A DNA stretch of 10,759 nt, taken from positions 1 through 10,759 of the forward strand of contig JAOUMF010000029.1 of NCBI GenBank assembly GCA_029881615.1. Direction: 5' to 3'. The position numbers and the translations under genes were made by a program. This document shows, piece by piece, positions 1 to 6,539 of the stretch; position 1 is the first letter of the stretch, and each line of letters opens with the position of its first letter. The DNA is from Alphaproteobacteria bacterium. Its GTDB lineage: Bacteria; Pseudomonadota; Alphaproteobacteria; UBA8366; JADFVY01. The notes beneath the pieces are model-generated. The model was not told the origin of the DNA and did not search any database. It saw nothing but the letters and a program-made list of their open reading frames with translations.

Positions 1-982
1 TGGCGGGTTTCAGAAACCCGTTCATTTCGCCGGCATTATCGATCATGCTTGCCGCCACGCAGCCTTCCATCCAACAGGCAACCTCGCCGGCCACGCCATT
101 ACCCAGCACCGGGATCATACCCAGTTTGCGGATGCGGTTCAGCGCGGCGGCCAGACGGTCGATGCCGCCGGCCTTCATCAGCTTGAACTTGATGTAGCGC
201 GCCGCGCCCAGTTCGGCCGCACGTTCGACGTCGGCGACGTTGAAAATCGACTCGTCCAGCATCATGGGAACCCGGGCGACCTTGGCCAGGTCAGCGGCGG
301 TTTCCCAATCGCCCGCGTCGGCCGGCTGTTCCAGCAGTTCGATTCCTCCGGGGTCCAGCATGGCGGCGAAGCGCAGGGCCTCTTCGCGGTTATAGCCCTG
401 ATTGCCGTCTACCCGGATCGCCGCGCGCCCGGCGACAAATCGACAGATTCGCTCCACCCGGGCGAGATCCGGTTCCATATCGAAGCCGACCTTTACCTTG
501 AGCGTGCGGTAACCCGCCGCCAGATGGCTCTCGATTTCAGCCTCGTAGCCGGCGGGGTCGTCGGCGTTGACGATCGCCAGCAGGGGAACGGCAATGGTCT
601 GGTGCGGCGTCAGCATCGGGTGGCCGGACAGCATCTCGCAGGCAGTGGTGAAGGCGGTGGCGGTGAAGGGGCCCTCGCGATGCAGGGTGGCGGCCAGCCC
701 CATGACCTCGTCGGTCGTCCGCCCCGCCGCCTGTTCCGCCAGCGCGGTGGCGCGGCCCCAGGCGCCTTCCATCGTCTCCTCGGAATAGCCGGGCAGGAAG
801 GTCGCCTCGCCAAAACCGGCCCGCCCGTCATCGCCGGCGATTTCAACCAGGATCGTGTCGAAGGCCTCGACCGGTCCGAAGGACAGCTTGTAGGGAGTCC
901 GTAACGGCGCACGCAGCCGGTGCAGGGTGATGCGCTTCACGCGGTGGCCCGCGGCGGGTTCCTTCAATATGCCGCCGGCCAT
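1..982 (-). CDS. Mandelate racemase/muconate-lactonizing enzyme family protein (enolase superfamily), C-terminus cut by window edge
   Basis: I translated this frame by hand: 327 codons stay open to the window edge, so the last few tens of residues are missing. The enolase-superfamily barrel signature is complete in order: LKVKVG with K162 and K164 (K-x-K), metal ligands D192 (RVDGNQ), E218 (ELLEQP) and D243/E244 (MLDES), and the opposite lysine K267 in KFKLMKAGG. Two catalytic lysines facing each other place it in the MLE subgroup, whose members do 1,1-proton transfer, cycloisomerisation or dehydration on carboxylates; the substrate cannot be read from this. The ATG lies 5 bases after the IclR stop, with GGAAGGA 8 bases upstream, so it is probably translated from the IclR transcript. 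An in-frame ATG at 991-989 overlaps the IclR stop but has no properly spaced ribosome site. A dipeptide epimerase or a hydroxyproline/sugar-acid dehydratase are alternatives. Confidence 0.88.
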   Translation of the reverse strand, partial: MAGGILKEPAAGHRVKRITLHRLRAPLRTPYKLSFGPVEAFDTILVEIAGDDGRAGFGEATFLPGYSEETMEGAWGRATALAEQAAGRTTDEVMGLAATLHREGPFTATAFTTACEMLSGHPMLTPHQTIAVPLLAIVNADDPAGYEAEIESHLAAGYRTLKVKVGFDMEPDLARVERICRFVAGRAAIRVDGNQGYNREEALRFAAMLDPGGIELLEQPADAGDWETAADLAKVARVPMMLDESIFNVADVERAAELGAARYIKFKLMKAGGIDRLAAALNRIRKLGMIPVLGNGVAGEVACWMEGCVAASMIDNAGEMNGFLKPA

Positions 983-987
983 GCCTG

Positions 988-1824
988 TCATCCTTCCCCG
1001 GGGTTTTCCCACAACGCCGACTCCATGCGCGCCGCGGCATCTTGCAGCGCCGGCAGATGCGCCCGCATGGCGTCAGGGTCCAGCCGCGGCAGCGGGCTGT
1101 GCGTGGCCAACCCGGCGACCACCCGGCCCGTTTTATCGCGGATCGGCGCCGCCAGGCCGATCAGGCCGAGATTGAACTCCTGATTGTTCACGGCATATCC
1201 GTCGCGACGGATCATCTCGCATTCCCGTTCCAGCCGTTGCGGATCGGTGATGGTGAATTCGGTATAGCGCGCCAGCGCCATGTTGGCGATCAGCCGGGCG
1301 CGGGCGCCGGCCTCGAGGAAAGCCAGCAACAGCTTGCCGTTGGATGTGCAATGGGCGGGGACGCGGCTGTTCGGTGTCAGTTGAAGCCTTAGCGGCCAGT
1401 TGCATTCGACGCGGTCCACATAGACGACTTCCGTGCGGTCCAGAACGCCGATATTGCAGGTTTCGCCGATCTTCGCCACCAGATCCGCCAGGATCGCATG
1501 CATTGCTCCGCCTTGAACCGCACTGGAAAGCGCGTTGATAGACAGGGTGCAGAGGCGCGGGCCGACACTGTAACGCTCGCGCAGGGGTTCGCGGCGCAGC
1601 AGGCCCTCGTCTTCCAGCTGGCGCATGATCCGGTGGGCGGTGGGCTTGGCCAGGCCCAGCCGTTCGGTGACCTCGACAAGGCCGATCGGGCGGCCCTCCG
1701 CTGTGATCAGGTCCAGCACGGCCATGCTCTTGGAGAGCGCCGAGCCGTGGGCGCGCTCGTCTTCCGGCGATCCGGGCCTGTGTTTGCGGTCTTGCGCGGC
1801 GCCTTCCCGCACGTCCTTGATCAC
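988..1824 (-). CDS. IclR-family transcriptional regulator, GTG start
   Basis: This is a cytoplasmic one-component regulator of about 278 residues, normal for the family. The N-terminal winged helix-turn-helix covers about residues 28-90, with the recognition region LGLAKPTAHRIMRQLEDEG. The rest is the IclR effector domain, including HCTSNGKLLLAFL, typical of the ligand-pocket segment. An ATG exists at 1842, but a perfect AGGAGG lies just after it, inside its reading frame, and 9 bases before a GTG at 1824-1822; I therefore prefer the GTG. The gene is followed 5 bases later by the MLE-family enzyme and diverges from a TauE/SafE permease, the usual setting for a local regulator of a catabolic locus. 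A perfect inverted repeat in the divergent gap is the likely operator. The ligand is unknown, perhaps the enzyme's substrate or product (inference). Confidence 0.9.
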   Translation of the reverse strand: MIKDVREGAAQDRKHRPGSPEDERAHGSALSKSMAVLDLITAEGRPIGLVEVTERLGLAKPTAHRIMRQLEDEGLLRREPLRERYSVGPRLCTLSINALSSAVQGGAMHAILADLVAKIGETCNIGVLDRTEVVYVDRVECNWPLRLQLTPNSRVPAHCTSNGKLLLAFLEAGARARLIANMALARYTEFTITDPQRLERECEMIRRDGYAVNNQEFNLGLIGLAAPIRDKTGRVVAGLATHSPLPRLDPDAMRAHLPALQDAAARMESALWENPGEG

Positions 1825-1833
1825 GACCAACGG

Positions 1834-1839
1834 CCTCCT
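1834..1839 (-). promoter_or_regulatory. Shine-Dalgarno AGGAGG deciding the IclR start
   Basis: The minus strand reads AGGAGG here, 9 bases before the GTG at 1824-1822. Because it lies within codons 2-3 of the longer ATG reading, it argues that the ATG at 1842 is not the main start. Confidence 0.6.
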
Positions 1840-1874
1840 CATGAACTGGAATTATTGCCAAAACCGGACTGCGG

Positions 1875-1913
1875 CGTTATGCAATCCGGGTGCTCGGTCG
1901 ATTCAGCATAACG
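1875..1913. promoter_or_regulatory. Inverted repeat CGTTATGC-N23-GCATAACG, candidate IclR operator
   Basis: Two perfect 8-bp arms (1875-1882 and 1906-1913) lie 31 bases apart centre to centre, about three helical turns, so both face one side of the DNA. They sit in the IclR/permease divergent gap. The arms continue imperfectly: CGTTATGC is followed by AATC in one arm and by TGAATC in the other. IclR regulators often bind such spaced half-sites as a dimer of dimers. The direct repeat TTGCCAAA at 1855-1862 and 1940-1947 flanks it. The assignment to IclR is inference from position. Confidence 0.5.
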
Positions 1914-1924
1914 AAATTTCATAC

Positions 1925-1930
1925 ATTATA
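1925..1930 (-). promoter_or_regulatory. Candidate -10 element (TATAAT) for the IclR operon
   Basis: The minus strand reads a perfect TATAAT here. Transcription would start near 1918, just before the inverted repeat at 1913-1875, so a bound regulator would block its own gene. I see no good -35 at 16-18 bases, so the promoter would be weak or activator-dependent. On the plus strand TATATC (1927-1932) could serve the permease, also without a clear -35. Confidence 0.3.
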
Positions 1931-1984
1931 TCTCGTTTTTTGCCAAACACTGGCGATTCGGCGTGCCGCCTGGAAGGAACCGCT

Positions 1985-2737
1985 TTGGAAGACCTTACCC
2001 TGATGATGTTGCTGGCCATTGCCGGCGGGTTGGCGGCCGGCGGCCTGGTCAAGGGCGTGATCGGTATGGGCCTGCCACTGGTCGCGGTGCCGATCATGAC
2101 TTTGTTCGTTCCGGTGCCGGTGGCCGTGTCGGTCATGTCCTTTCCGATCATCGCCTCGAATTTATGGCAGGGCTGGCAGGGCGGGTTATGGCGTCAGGTC
2201 GTGCGGAGGGCCTGGCCGCTGATGGCGGCACAGCCCATCGGGATGATCGCCGGCGTTGCCGTGCTCGCCTGGGCGGAACCGCGGATCGTGATCGGCATGC
2301 TGGGGGTTCTGACGGTCATGTTCGTGGCCATGGCCCACTATCAGCCGGATACTGTCATGTCGGCCGCCCAAGAACGCTGGGTGGCGCCATTGATGGGATT
2401 ATGTTCAGGCTTTTCCGGCGGGGTATCCAGTTTCTTCGGTACTCCGATCGCCATCTACCTGTTCCTGCTGGGGTTGAAGAAAGACGAGTTCGTTGCGGCG
2501 ATCGGCGTTACCTACGCCTATGGCGGTATTGTCCTTATCATTACCCTGTGGGCATTCGGCGTGCTGGGGCTGCAATTGACGGGCTGGTCGCTGTTGGCGA
2601 CACCGGCCGTATTCCTCGGGATGTGGCTGGGTCAGCAGCTGCGCAAAAAACTGAACCCCGATAGTTTCCGCATTGCGGTTCTGGTGGTTCTGTTCATTGC
2701 CGGCCTGAATATGCTGCGCCGCGCGATCATGGGGTAA
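1985..2737 (+). CDS. TauE/SafE-family (sulfite exporter-like) membrane permease, TTG start
   Basis: This 250-residue inner-membrane protein is almost entirely hydrophobic, with about seven to eight membrane segments, the usual size of the family. The two halves carry related glycine-rich motifs, GGLVKGVIGMGLPL near the N-terminus and GFSGGVSSFFGTPIA in the middle, the internal duplication expected for TauE/SafE (formerly DUF81). Members move small organic or sulfur anions such as sulfoacetate, sulfite or taurine-derived products; the substrate here is not readable. The frame stays open far upstream, but the start is best placed at a TTG (1985) with GGAAGGA 6 bases before it; a tandem ATG at 2003 lacks a ribosome site. 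It diverges from the IclR-enzyme pair and may carry that pathway's substrate (inference). Its end overlaps the convergent LysR gene by 11 bases. Confidence 0.85.
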   Translation: MEDLTLMMLLAIAGGLAAGGLVKGVIGMGLPLVAVPIMTLFVPVPVAVSVMSFPIIASNLWQGWQGGLWRQVVRRAWPLMAAQPIGMIAGVAVLAWAEPRIVIGMLGVLTVMFVAMAHYQPDTVMSAAQERWVAPLMGLCSGFSGGVSSFFGTPIAIYLFLLGLKKDEFVAAIGVTYAYGGIVLIITLWAFGVLGLQLTGWSLLATPAVFLGMWLGQQLRKKLNPDSFRIAVLVVLFIAGLNMLRRAIMG

Positions 2738-3653
2738 TTGGTTCCTGGCCCATCAGGGTGGCTTCTTCATGCAGCCATCCGGCGAAGGCCGCGACCTTAG
2801 GGATTTCCGTTTTTTCCTTCGGAATGACGATGTAATAGCCGAAATCGACAGGCACGCAGATTTCGAACAGCCGCACCAGCCGCCCGGCGGCCAGATCGTC
2901 GGCGACCAGTATGTCGGTGCCCAGCGCCACGCCCTGGCCGGCGATGGCGGTCTGCATGACCAGGCCGGCGTCGTTGAAGCGTGGGCCCCGCTCCACATCC
3001 ACGCCCTTCACTCCGGCGGCCAGAAGCCACATGCGCCAGCTGGGCCAGGTGGCGTTTTGCGACGCCCAATCAACATGTAAAAGCGTGTGGGCGGCCAGAT
3101 CCTCGGGGACATTCAGCGGCGGCCCGTTTGCCAGCAGGTCCGGGCTGCATACCGGGAACACGGATGTCGATAGCAGCGGCTCTACATGCAGGCCGGGATA
3201 ATTTCCGCCGCCATAGCGGATCACCAGATCCACGCCGTCGCGTTCGAAATCGGTCACCCGGTTGGTGGCGTCCAGCCGTACGTCGATGTCGGGATGGCGC
3301 GCGCGAAATCTTTCCAGCCGCGTGACCAGCCATTTTCCCGCGATAGAGGGCGCTGCGCTGACCGTCAGGATATTGTCGTCGCGCCGCCGGGCAAGCTGTA
3401 GCGAGGCCGCCGCCAGCATGTCGAACCCCTCGCGCAGAGCCGGTAATGCCGCCTGTCCCTGGTCGGTCAGCAACAGCGAACGCGTCAGGCGGCGGAACAG
3501 CGGCGTGCCGCAATAATCCTCCAGCGCCTTGATCTGGTGGCTGATGGCGGCGGGGGTCACATGCAACTCTTCCGCCGCCTTCGTAAAACTCAGGTGACGG
3601 GCAGCCGCTTCAAAGGCGCGCAGGGCGTTCAGAGGGGCTATGCGGCGGGACAT
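2727..3653 (-). CDS. LysR-family transcriptional regulator, GcvA-like
   Basis: The protein has 308 residues, the standard LysR length. The N-terminal winged helix-turn-helix (about residues 5-65) includes LSFTKAAEELHVTPAAISHQ and the dimer-helix start, followed by a periplasmic-binding-like effector domain from about residue 95. The opening MSRRIAPLNALRAFEAAARH and the segment FERDGVDLVIRYGGGNYPG resemble the GcvA subgroup, which controls glycine cleavage or, in paralogues, beta-lactamase and many other genes. GGGGAA precedes the ATG by a few bases. It is divergent from the DUF1127 gene across 131 bases containing a T-N11-A palindrome, so that gene and itself are the likely targets. The name gcvA should not be transferred: no glycine-cleavage genes are in view. 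Confidence 0.92.
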   Translation of the reverse strand: MSRRIAPLNALRAFEAAARHLSFTKAAEELHVTPAAISHQIKALEDYCGTPLFRRLTRSLLLTDQGQAALPALREGFDMLAAASLQLARRRDDNILTVSAAPSIAGKWLVTRLERFRARHPDIDVRLDATNRVTDFERDGVDLVIRYGGGNYPGLHVEPLLSTSVFPVCSPDLLANGPPLNVPEDLAAHTLLHVDWASQNATWPSWRMWLLAAGVKGVDVERGPRFNDAGLVMQTAIAGQGVALGTDILVADDLAAGRLVRLFEICVPVDFGYYIVIPKEKTEIPKVAAFAGWLHEEATLMGQEPITP

Positions 3654-3681
3654 GGTTTTCCCCGTAGATTATAAAAACTAA

Positions 3682-3694
3682 TTCATCCTATGAA
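3682..3694. promoter_or_regulatory. Candidate LysR-type operator, TTCAT-CCT-ATGAA (T-N11-A)
   Basis: A perfect 5-bp inverted repeat with a 3-base spacer matches the T-N11-A form of LysR boxes and lies in the LysR/DUF1127 divergent gap. It ends 10 bases before a plus-strand TTGTGA -35 and lies just upstream of a minus-strand TATAAT (3673-3668). The sequence CTAAT, the core described for GcvA sites, occurs next to it at 3678-3682 and reversed at 3768-3772. The TATAAT would leave a leader of only about 8 bases that cuts into the LysR ribosome site, so that promoter is doubtful. Confidence 0.5.
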
Positions 3695-3704
3695 ATATCG
3701 TCGT

Positions 3705-3733
3705 TTGTGAAAAGGAATAAATCAGCGTTATCT
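3705..3733 (+). promoter_or_regulatory. Candidate sigma70 promoter for the DUF1127 gene
   Basis: TTGTGA (3705-3710) and TTATCT (3728-3733) are separated by 17 bases. Transcription would begin near 3740, giving a leader of about 45 bases that includes AGGAG at 3771-3775. The LysR-type palindrome ends 10 bases before the -35, a position suited to activation. Confidence 0.45.
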
Positions 3734-3784
3734 GGCAAGCACGAAAGCCGAAGACCTGAATTTATCTATTAGGAGAACTCAATC

Positions 3785-4123
3785 ATGCTGGACATTCTTG
3801 CACGCAGTATCGCCCGCGCCGCCGGTGTCGAAACCCCCGACAATCTGCGGATCGTGGAACCTTCCCCGCCGCGCCTACCCATCCTCGAGAGCCTGGTCAG
3901 GGCCTTCGAGCGCTGGAACATCCGCCGCTCGACCTGGCTGACCCTGCGCGAGATGGACGACCGCACGTTGTCGGATATCGGCCTGTACCGTGGCATTCTG
4001 CATGATGTAGCTGACGATATCAGCCGGCTGGCGGTGGCCAATGACAACGACATCGAGCTTCCGGTCGCGCTGTCGCAACTGTACGCCAACGACAACGACC
4101 TGCGGGGCTGCGCCGATTGTTAG
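3785..4123 (+). CDS. DUF1127 family protein with extended acidic C-terminal tail
   Basis: This 112-residue protein has a DUF1127 core at about residues 41-72 (FERWNIRR, then LREMDDRTLSDIGLYR), matching the family's pattern of an arginine-rich helix followed by L-x-D-x-x-L-x-D-I-G-L. Some short alphaproteobacterial DUF1127 proteins bind RNA and affect RNA turnover or phosphate and stress responses; that role is not shown for this one. Unlike the 40-70 residue members, it has a 40-residue leader and a 40-residue tail. The tail carries ANDND twice (85-89 and 101-105) and ends in C-A-D-C, a possible metal or redox pair. AGGAG lies 9 bases before the ATG. It diverges from the LysR gene, which probably regulates it, and is 125 bases upstream of the FAD enzyme with no clear terminator between, so the two might be cotranscribed. 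Confidence 0.85.
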   Translation: MLDILARSIARAAGVETPDNLRIVEPSPPRLPILESLVRAFERWNIRRSTWLTLREMDDRTLSDIGLYRGILHDVADDISRLAVANDNDIELPVALSQLYANDNDLRGCADC

Positions 4124-4248
4124 CAATGCGTTTGGGTCGGTGGCGCGATAACGGTGGTCGGGAAAAACCAAATCGCCATCGGGTTCCGTTGTAGCGTTTC
4201 GGTCGCCGACGCATGGATCGGCGTTCGGTTCGCCGCAGGAGAGAATTC

Positions 4249-5592
4249 ATGGCATTTCCGACGAAGTCGAAATACGTCATCATTGGCGCCGGCATCCACG
4301 GCTTGTCCACCGCCTGGCATCTGGCCGCCGGGCTGAAGGCGTCCGGCAAGGGCGATGGCGGCGACGTGCTGGTCATCGACAAGGGAGGCATAGCCGCCGG
4401 CGCATCGGGCATCGCCTGCGGCGTGGTGCGCAACAACTACTTCCAGCCGGCCATGCGCGAACTGATGGCGCATTCTGTGGCGGTCTGGGAAAGCGACCCC
4501 GAAGCTTTTGCCTACCACCCGGTCGGCTATATGCAAATCAGCCCCGAAGTGATGCATGAAGACATTGCCACGATCTATGATCAGCAAAAGGCGATCGGCT
4601 ATGAATCCAGTTTCATAGAGGGCGAGGCCGACTGCATGAAATACATGCAGGAAATGTTTCATGACTGGCGGGCCAGAGGCATCACATCCGTCCTGCATGA
4701 AAAGAAGGGCGGCTATGCTAACAATACCAAGGCCATGTATGGGCTGGCCGCCAAGGCCGAGGCCGAGGGCGTGCGCATCCTGACCGGCGCGACCGTGACC
4801 GGCCTGCGCCGGGCCAGCGGCTCTGGCGCTGTCGAGGCGGTGGAGACCGACCGCGGCGCGATCGAATGTGACGAGGTGGTGATCGGCGCCGGCCCCTGGG
4901 TGCGGAGTTTCTGGGAAATGCTTGACCTGCCCGATACCGTTTCGATCAAGGGCGCGGACGGGGCGATGCATGACAATATCCCGATGTGGCTCTACTGGTG
5001 CCTGGAGGAAGGCACGCTGGCGGTCGACCCGAACATGCAGAAGACCAACGACGGAAAGATGCCGCCGGTGATCCATGTGGACACCGACGCGCCGCTATTT
5101 TCCGACGTCGACGGATCGCTGATCACCGACGAGTTGTGGGGCATCTATTATAAGCCGGACTTCAATTTCGGCGGGATCCAGGGTGGCGCCGCGCCTTACA
5201 AGGTGGAACGGCCGGCCAAAGAGGTCCAGGTTGACCCCTACGGCGCGGAATCGCCGGAATTCATCGTCGACGACAACTTCGCCCATATGTGGTGTTCGGC
5301 GCTGGCCTTCTGCCAGGAGCGGTTCTCGGGCCAGGTCGGCAAGTGGAAAAAGGAAGCCTCGGGCGGAATCGGCTGTTTCACGCCGGATTCCTTCCCCGTT
5401 TTCGACCGCTTTTGCCAGAACGCCTATATCATCGCCGACTCCAACCACGGCTACAAGATGATCGGCGTCGGCAAGCTGGTGGCCGAGGAACTGCTCGGCA
5501 AGCAAAGCGCGCTGCTGGAACCCTTCCGCTTCTCCCGCTACGCCGAAGGCAAGCTGCATCCGGTATCGCACAGCCCGTTCCCGTGGAGCTGA
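4249..5592 (+). CDS. DAO/SoxB-type FAD-dependent oxidoreductase
   Basis: This is a 447-residue flavoprotein of the D-amino-acid oxidase/sarcosine oxidase-beta/glycine oxidase clan. The N-terminal Rossmann motif is VIIGAGIHGLSTAWHLA (dinucleotide glycines at 13, 15 and 18), with acidic D44 ending the second strand for the adenosine ribose. VIGAGPWVR (211-219) is the family's second FAD motif, and TPDSFPVFD with NHGYKMIGVGKLVAEELLG near the C-terminus completes the flavin site. Such enzymes oxidise secondary or primary amines or amino acids to imines, passing electrons to oxygen or folate/quinone acceptors. The cysteine that covalently holds FAD in monomeric sarcosine oxidase is not in register: C376 lies three residues nearer TPD. 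The start is set by AGGAGAG 5 bases before ATG; an in-frame ATG at 4213 has no such site. No SoxA, SoxD or SoxG partners are adjacent, so the substrate is open. Confidence 0.85.
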   Translation: MAFPTKSKYVIIGAGIHGLSTAWHLAAGLKASGKGDGGDVLVIDKGGIAAGASGIACGVVRNNYFQPAMRELMAHSVAVWESDPEAFAYHPVGYMQISPEVMHEDIATIYDQQKAIGYESSFIEGEADCMKYMQEMFHDWRARGITSVLHEKKGGYANNTKAMYGLAAKAEAEGVRILTGATVTGLRRASGSGAVEAVETDRGAIECDEVVIGAGPWVRSFWEMLDLPDTVSIKGADGAMHDNIPMWLYWCLEEGTLAVDPNMQKTNDGKMPPVIHVDTDAPLFSDVDGSLITDELWGIYYKPDFNFGGIQGGAAPYKVERPAKEVQVDPYGAESPEFIVDDNFAHMWCSALAFCQERFSGQVGKWKKEASGGIGCFTPDSFPVFDRFCQNAYIIADSNHGYKMIGVGKLVAEELLGKQSALLEPFRFSRYAEGKLHPVSHSPFPWS

Positions 5593-5616
5593 GGCTTGCG
5601 AAAATCCTGGTGACGG

Positions 5617-6366
5617 TCAGCGGCAGAATGCGGCTTCCAGATCGTCCCAGGGAATATTGCAAATCTCATCGTCTTCGGGCCATTTGCTCGGCGGCGCCAA
5701 CAGGTCGAGTGGTTTGCCGGCGTCGAGCGGTTCGCCGGAGAAGGTCCTGTCGATCACCAACCGTGTTTCCGGCGCCCGGACAATCGTAAGCCGGGCGCGT
5801 GGCTTGAAGCTGCTGGTCAACGGGTCTTCTCCCTGAACGCCGATATCCTGGCTTTCATGGTCGAAAAGCACGAGCACCTTGCCGTCGTTGGTGCGCAAAA
5901 AATATATCAGACCGCCATGCTCCTGTTCCTGCATCCGCAGGGCTTCTGTAAATTCGTAAACTTCCTCAACGACCCGGCCAGCCTCCAGGTCCACCAGCGG
6001 TTCGGGGTCGTTGTTTGCCAGCAGTTCGAGATCGTTGTTTTTCCGGCCCATGACCCAGAGAACAGCGGTCAGAACGGCAATAACGACTGACGCCAACCCA
6101 CCCCACGGAAGTACCCAGTTGGCGGAAACGCTATGCTGATCGATTTCCACGTCCGTCAAGGTCCGCACCAGCCAGATGACCAGGAGCGAGCATAAATGAA
6201 TCGACATCATTGAGATGAACAAGCTCGCAGCTCCCACGTTGATGGCTAACCTGAACGGTCCGAGCCGTCTCGGCCCGTCCTCGGTCATGCCCCGCGGATA
6301 TTCCCGTTCCTCACTCGACATTTCCTGTTCCGGATTCTGGGTCGGCATGGGTCGCTTCAACTCCAT
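5617..6366 (-). CDS. Hypothetical protein with two membrane segments and a cytoplasmic C-terminal domain
   Basis: I do not recognise this family. The 249-residue product begins with a charged, proline-containing stretch (about 1-38), then a long hydrophobic segment (about 40-68), a short acidic loop, a second segment (about 84-106) and a soluble domain of about 140 residues. Positive charges at R33, R34, R39, R108 and K109 suggest both ends are cytoplasmic. The soluble part alternates acidic helices (LEAGRVVEEVYEFTEALRM) with strands (GGLIYFLRT, GKVLVLFDH, RLVIDRTF) and could be a small beta-rich domain. The start is uncertain: the ATG at 6366 lacks a ribosome site, and M7 (6348), M16 (6321) and M27 (6288) are possible. 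It converges on the FAD enzyme (24-base gap) and diverges from ubiT across a region holding an FNR box, so it may be oxygen-regulated. Coding bias and the coherent topology support it being real. Confidence 0.7.
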   Translation of the reverse strand: MELKRPMPTQNPEQEMSSEEREYPRGMTEDGPRRLGPFRLAINVGAASLFISMMSIHLCSLLVIWLVRTLTDVEIDQHSVSANWVLPWGGLASVVIAVLTAVLWVMGRKNNDLELLANNDPEPLVDLEAGRVVEEVYEFTEALRMQEQEHGGLIYFLRTNDGKVLVLFDHESQDIGVQGEDPLTSSFKPRARLTIVRAPETRLVIDRTFSGEPLDAGKPLDLLAPPSKWPEDDEICNIPWDDLEAAFCR

Positions 6367-6446
6367 GGTTGCGCTGCGGAGTATATTTTTCGCCCACGCA
6401 CGGCCTGCTGTCCAGATGGTTACGCAATTCCGCTAGAGCTGAGCGT

Positions 6447-6460
6447 TTGACTTGAGTCAA
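6447..6460. promoter_or_regulatory. FNR/FixK-type binding site TTGAC-N4-GTCAA
   Basis: A perfect palindrome with half-sites TTGAC and GTCAA separated by four bases matches the alphaproteobacterial FnrL/FixK consensus (TTGAY-N4-RTCAA); one more T/A pair extends each side. It is centred at 6453.5 in the gap between the divergent membrane-protein gene and ubiT. FNR uses an oxygen-labile iron-sulfur cluster and activates genes under low oxygen; FixK proteins respond through other inputs to the same signal. Which protein binds cannot be told here. Confidence 0.82.
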
Positions 6461-6482
6461 AGCCGTGCGGGGTGAGGCGTCC

Positions 6483-6488
6483 TATGCT
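6483..6488 (+). promoter_or_regulatory. -10 element (TATGCT) of the FNR-dependent ubiT promoter
   Basis: TATGCT matches TATAAT at four of six positions. Taking the usual distance, transcription begins near 6495, exactly 41.5 bases after the FNR-box centre, the standard class II position where FNR overlaps the -35 and replaces it. The leader before ubiT would be about 45 bases. Confidence 0.6.
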
Positions 6489-6539
6489 CGCCCCGTTGCG
6501 CATTCCGTGCATCCTTTGTTGTTGTGGAGGCGGTTGTCC

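Noticed and set aside
4..20. Hairpin CGGGTTT-CAG-AAACCCG that looks like a terminator
   Set aside because: It lies inside the open reading frame of the MLE-family enzyme (the coding of NGFLKPA) and has no T-run after it on the gene's strand.
1133..1861. 242-codon open frame on the minus strand over the IclR gene
   Set aside because: It is an Arg/Pro/Gly-rich out-of-frame shadow; the IclR frame has a complete, recognisable protein.
1625..1984. Long N-terminal extension of the permease reading frame (start at 1625)
   Set aside because: The extension runs through the IclR gene on the other strand, lacks a ribosome site and is not hydrophobic. The TTG at 1985 with GGAAGGA fits the family length.
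4120..5076. 318-codon open frame on the minus strand opposite the FAD enzyme
   Set aside because: It is a shadow of a GC-rich gene: composition is His/Gly/Arg/Ala-rich without domain motifs, while the plus strand encodes a complete FAD fold.
6380..6385. TATACT on the minus strand as -10 for the two-membrane-segment gene
   Set aside because: It would leave a leader of only a few bases before the first ATG and has no acceptable -35. It would matter only if a later start codon is used.
6465..6539. Upstream GTG start for ubiT at 6465
   Set aside because: It begins four bases after the extended FNR palindrome and before the predicted transcription start. The ATG at 6540 has GGAGG at 9 bases.
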